Shown here: positions 12,417-13,014 of the stretch, in pieces | How positions within the stretch are numbered: the first letter of the stretch is position 1 | Layout: each line of letters opens with the position of its first letter | DNA from: Coprobacillus sp. CAG:605 | GTDB taxonomy: Bacteria; Bacillota_I; Bacilli_A; RF39; UBA660 | Length of the DNA stretch: 13,014 nt | Direction: 5' to 3' | Assembly: GCA_000433255.1 (NCBI GenBank) | Contig: HF998241.1 | Coordinates: forward strand, 12,387-25,400 | The notes under the pieces: generated by a model | The model's input: only the letters and a program-made list of their open reading frames with translations | What the model was told of the DNA's origin: nothing | Databases searched by the model: none | Translations under genes and position numbers: made by a program

Positions 12417-12776
12417 ATGAAGAAAAATGGTTATACAGTAGTGGAATTATTAGTGCTAATTGGGATAATTGCGTTATCAGCGGTTTTAATCTTACCTAAA
12501 TTAAGCTTAGCATTTCAAGATAAAAGAGAAGATACTTATAAAACGGATTTAAGAATGTATTTAAAAGATGCGGAAATATATGGGGAAACTAAAAAAGAAG
12601 AAATTAAAAGTCAAGACGAGTATATTGTAACTATAAAAGAACTTGCTGATGCAGGATATATCGTAACTATAAATGATGACGTTAAAGATCCAAGAAATCA
12701 ATCGTCGATGTTAGGAGTTAAAATAAAACTCTCTTATGACGATACTCTAGATAAAGTATATGCTGAAATTGTTTAA
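12417..12776 (+). CDS. Type IV pilin-like (pseudopilin) protein
   Basis: 119 residues. A short basic leader MKKNG is followed by the prepilin peptidase motif G5-Y6-T-V-V-E10-L-L and a hydrophobic helix to about residue 32 (LLVLIGIIALSAVLILPKL), the class III prepilin signature with Glu at +5 of the mature protein. The mature part is a small, charged globular domain with no Cys. Proteins of this size resemble ComGC-type competence pseudopilins, but no other com or pil gene is in the window, so the partner machinery must be elsewhere. Mature residue 1 is Tyr rather than the more usual Phe. The 5' end shares the GGTGAT start module with other genes here. Confidence 0.8.
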   Translation: MKKNGYTVVELLVLIGIIALSAVLILPKLSLAFQDKREDTYKTDLRMYLKDAEIYGETKKEEIKSQDEYIVTIKELADAGYIVTINDDVKDPRNQSSMLGVKIKLSYDDTLDKVYAEIV

Positions 12777-12791
12777 AAAAGGTAAAATTGT

Positions 12792-12855
12792 GTAAACATT
12801 TACGAATTAGTATATATAATTTAAAGAAAATTTAGTATTATATCTATGTAAGGAG
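12792..12855 (+). promoter_or_regulatory. Upstream region of rpoZ: dyad, -10-like element and ribosome binding site
   Basis: TGTAAACATTTACG (12791-12804) is an inverted repeat (GTAAA-CA-TTTAC) matching 12 of 14 positions of the CcpA cre consensus as I recall it. TATAAT lies at 12815-12820 and another -10-like TATTAT follows around 12836. Shine-Dalgarno AGGAG is at 12851-12855. Confidence 0.35.
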
Positions 12856-12866
12856 CTGAAAATATT

Positions 12867-13014
12867 ATGTTATACCCATCAATCGATAAGTTATTAAACA
12901 TTGTTGATTCGAAATACAAATTAGTTCATATCGCTTCTCGTCGTGCCAAACAAATGATGGAAACAAAACATTATCAAATGAGTGAGGCAGAATACAAGAG
13001 TAAAAAGGAACTAG
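12867..13014 (+). CDS. rpoZ: RNA polymerase omega subunit (N-terminal part)
   Basis: 49 residues visible; the gene continues past the right edge. MLYPSIDKLLNIVDSKYKLV, then HIASRRAKQM, matches the start of omega subunits (Bacillus has [20 protein letters not shown], then ARRAREM). Omega assists beta' folding and RNA polymerase assembly. The ATG follows AGGAG by 11 nt. In many Firmicutes rpoZ sits behind gmk; here the gene upstream is the pilin-like one, so this gene probably has its own promoter. Confidence 0.9.
   Translation, partial: MLYPSIDKLLNIVDSKYKLVHIASRRAKQMMETKHYQMSEAEYKSKKEL

Overview
The window comes from a very AT-rich, low-GC Gram-positive bacterium that uses the standard genetic code: UGA ends the histidine-phosphatase gene and Trp is UGG. 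MurT, Ffh, an omega subunit, a CotD-like coat protein and a ComGC-like pseudopilin fit the Bacilli. The economical genes and the many small unknowns resemble uncultured gut lineages near the Mollicutes (RF39-like). That placement is inference from gene content, not a phylogeny.

Left part (1-7556). A divergent promoter region separates a 5'-partial murT (minus strand) from a small STAS-like protein. A GT-C-like membrane protein, a histidine phosphatase and an unknown 146-residue protein then form a likely operon. Next come a secreted/membrane DUF2207-type protein, ffh with an overlapping ASCH-domain gene, and a His/Cys-rich CotD-like coat protein. Most units end in a clear intrinsic terminator and begin at a recognisable -10 element.

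Middle part (7560-12304). This is the unusual region. Two paralogous ~420-bp direct repeats (7701-8122 and 11876-12304) each carry a consensus promoter, a structured leader that hides the ribosome binding site, a 33-codon hydrophobic peptide gene, and a convergent ~105-nt antisense RNA with its own promoter and terminator. This is the layout of a type I toxin-antitoxin module. Comparing the copies shows mostly conservative amino-acid changes, synonymous codon changes, covariation in the leader hairpin and a compensatory change in a predicted 5'-3' long-range pairing. A third minus-strand RNA (7564-7655) shares the antisense RNA architecture but has no toxin gene opposite it. It could pair with the Shine-Dalgarno region of the first toxin mRNA. 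I recognise no named family for the peptide. Between the repeats lie an unknown coiled-coil/zinc-site protein and an MgtA-type P-type ATPase with changed residues in its predicted ion-binding helices.

Right part (12305-13014). A lone prepilin-like protein and the 5' end of rpoZ.

A further recurring feature is a compact promoter/start module: a -10 hexamer, 6-8 nt, GGTGAT, then the start codon. It occurs upstream of four genes and implies transcripts that begin almost at the Shine-Dalgarno sequence.
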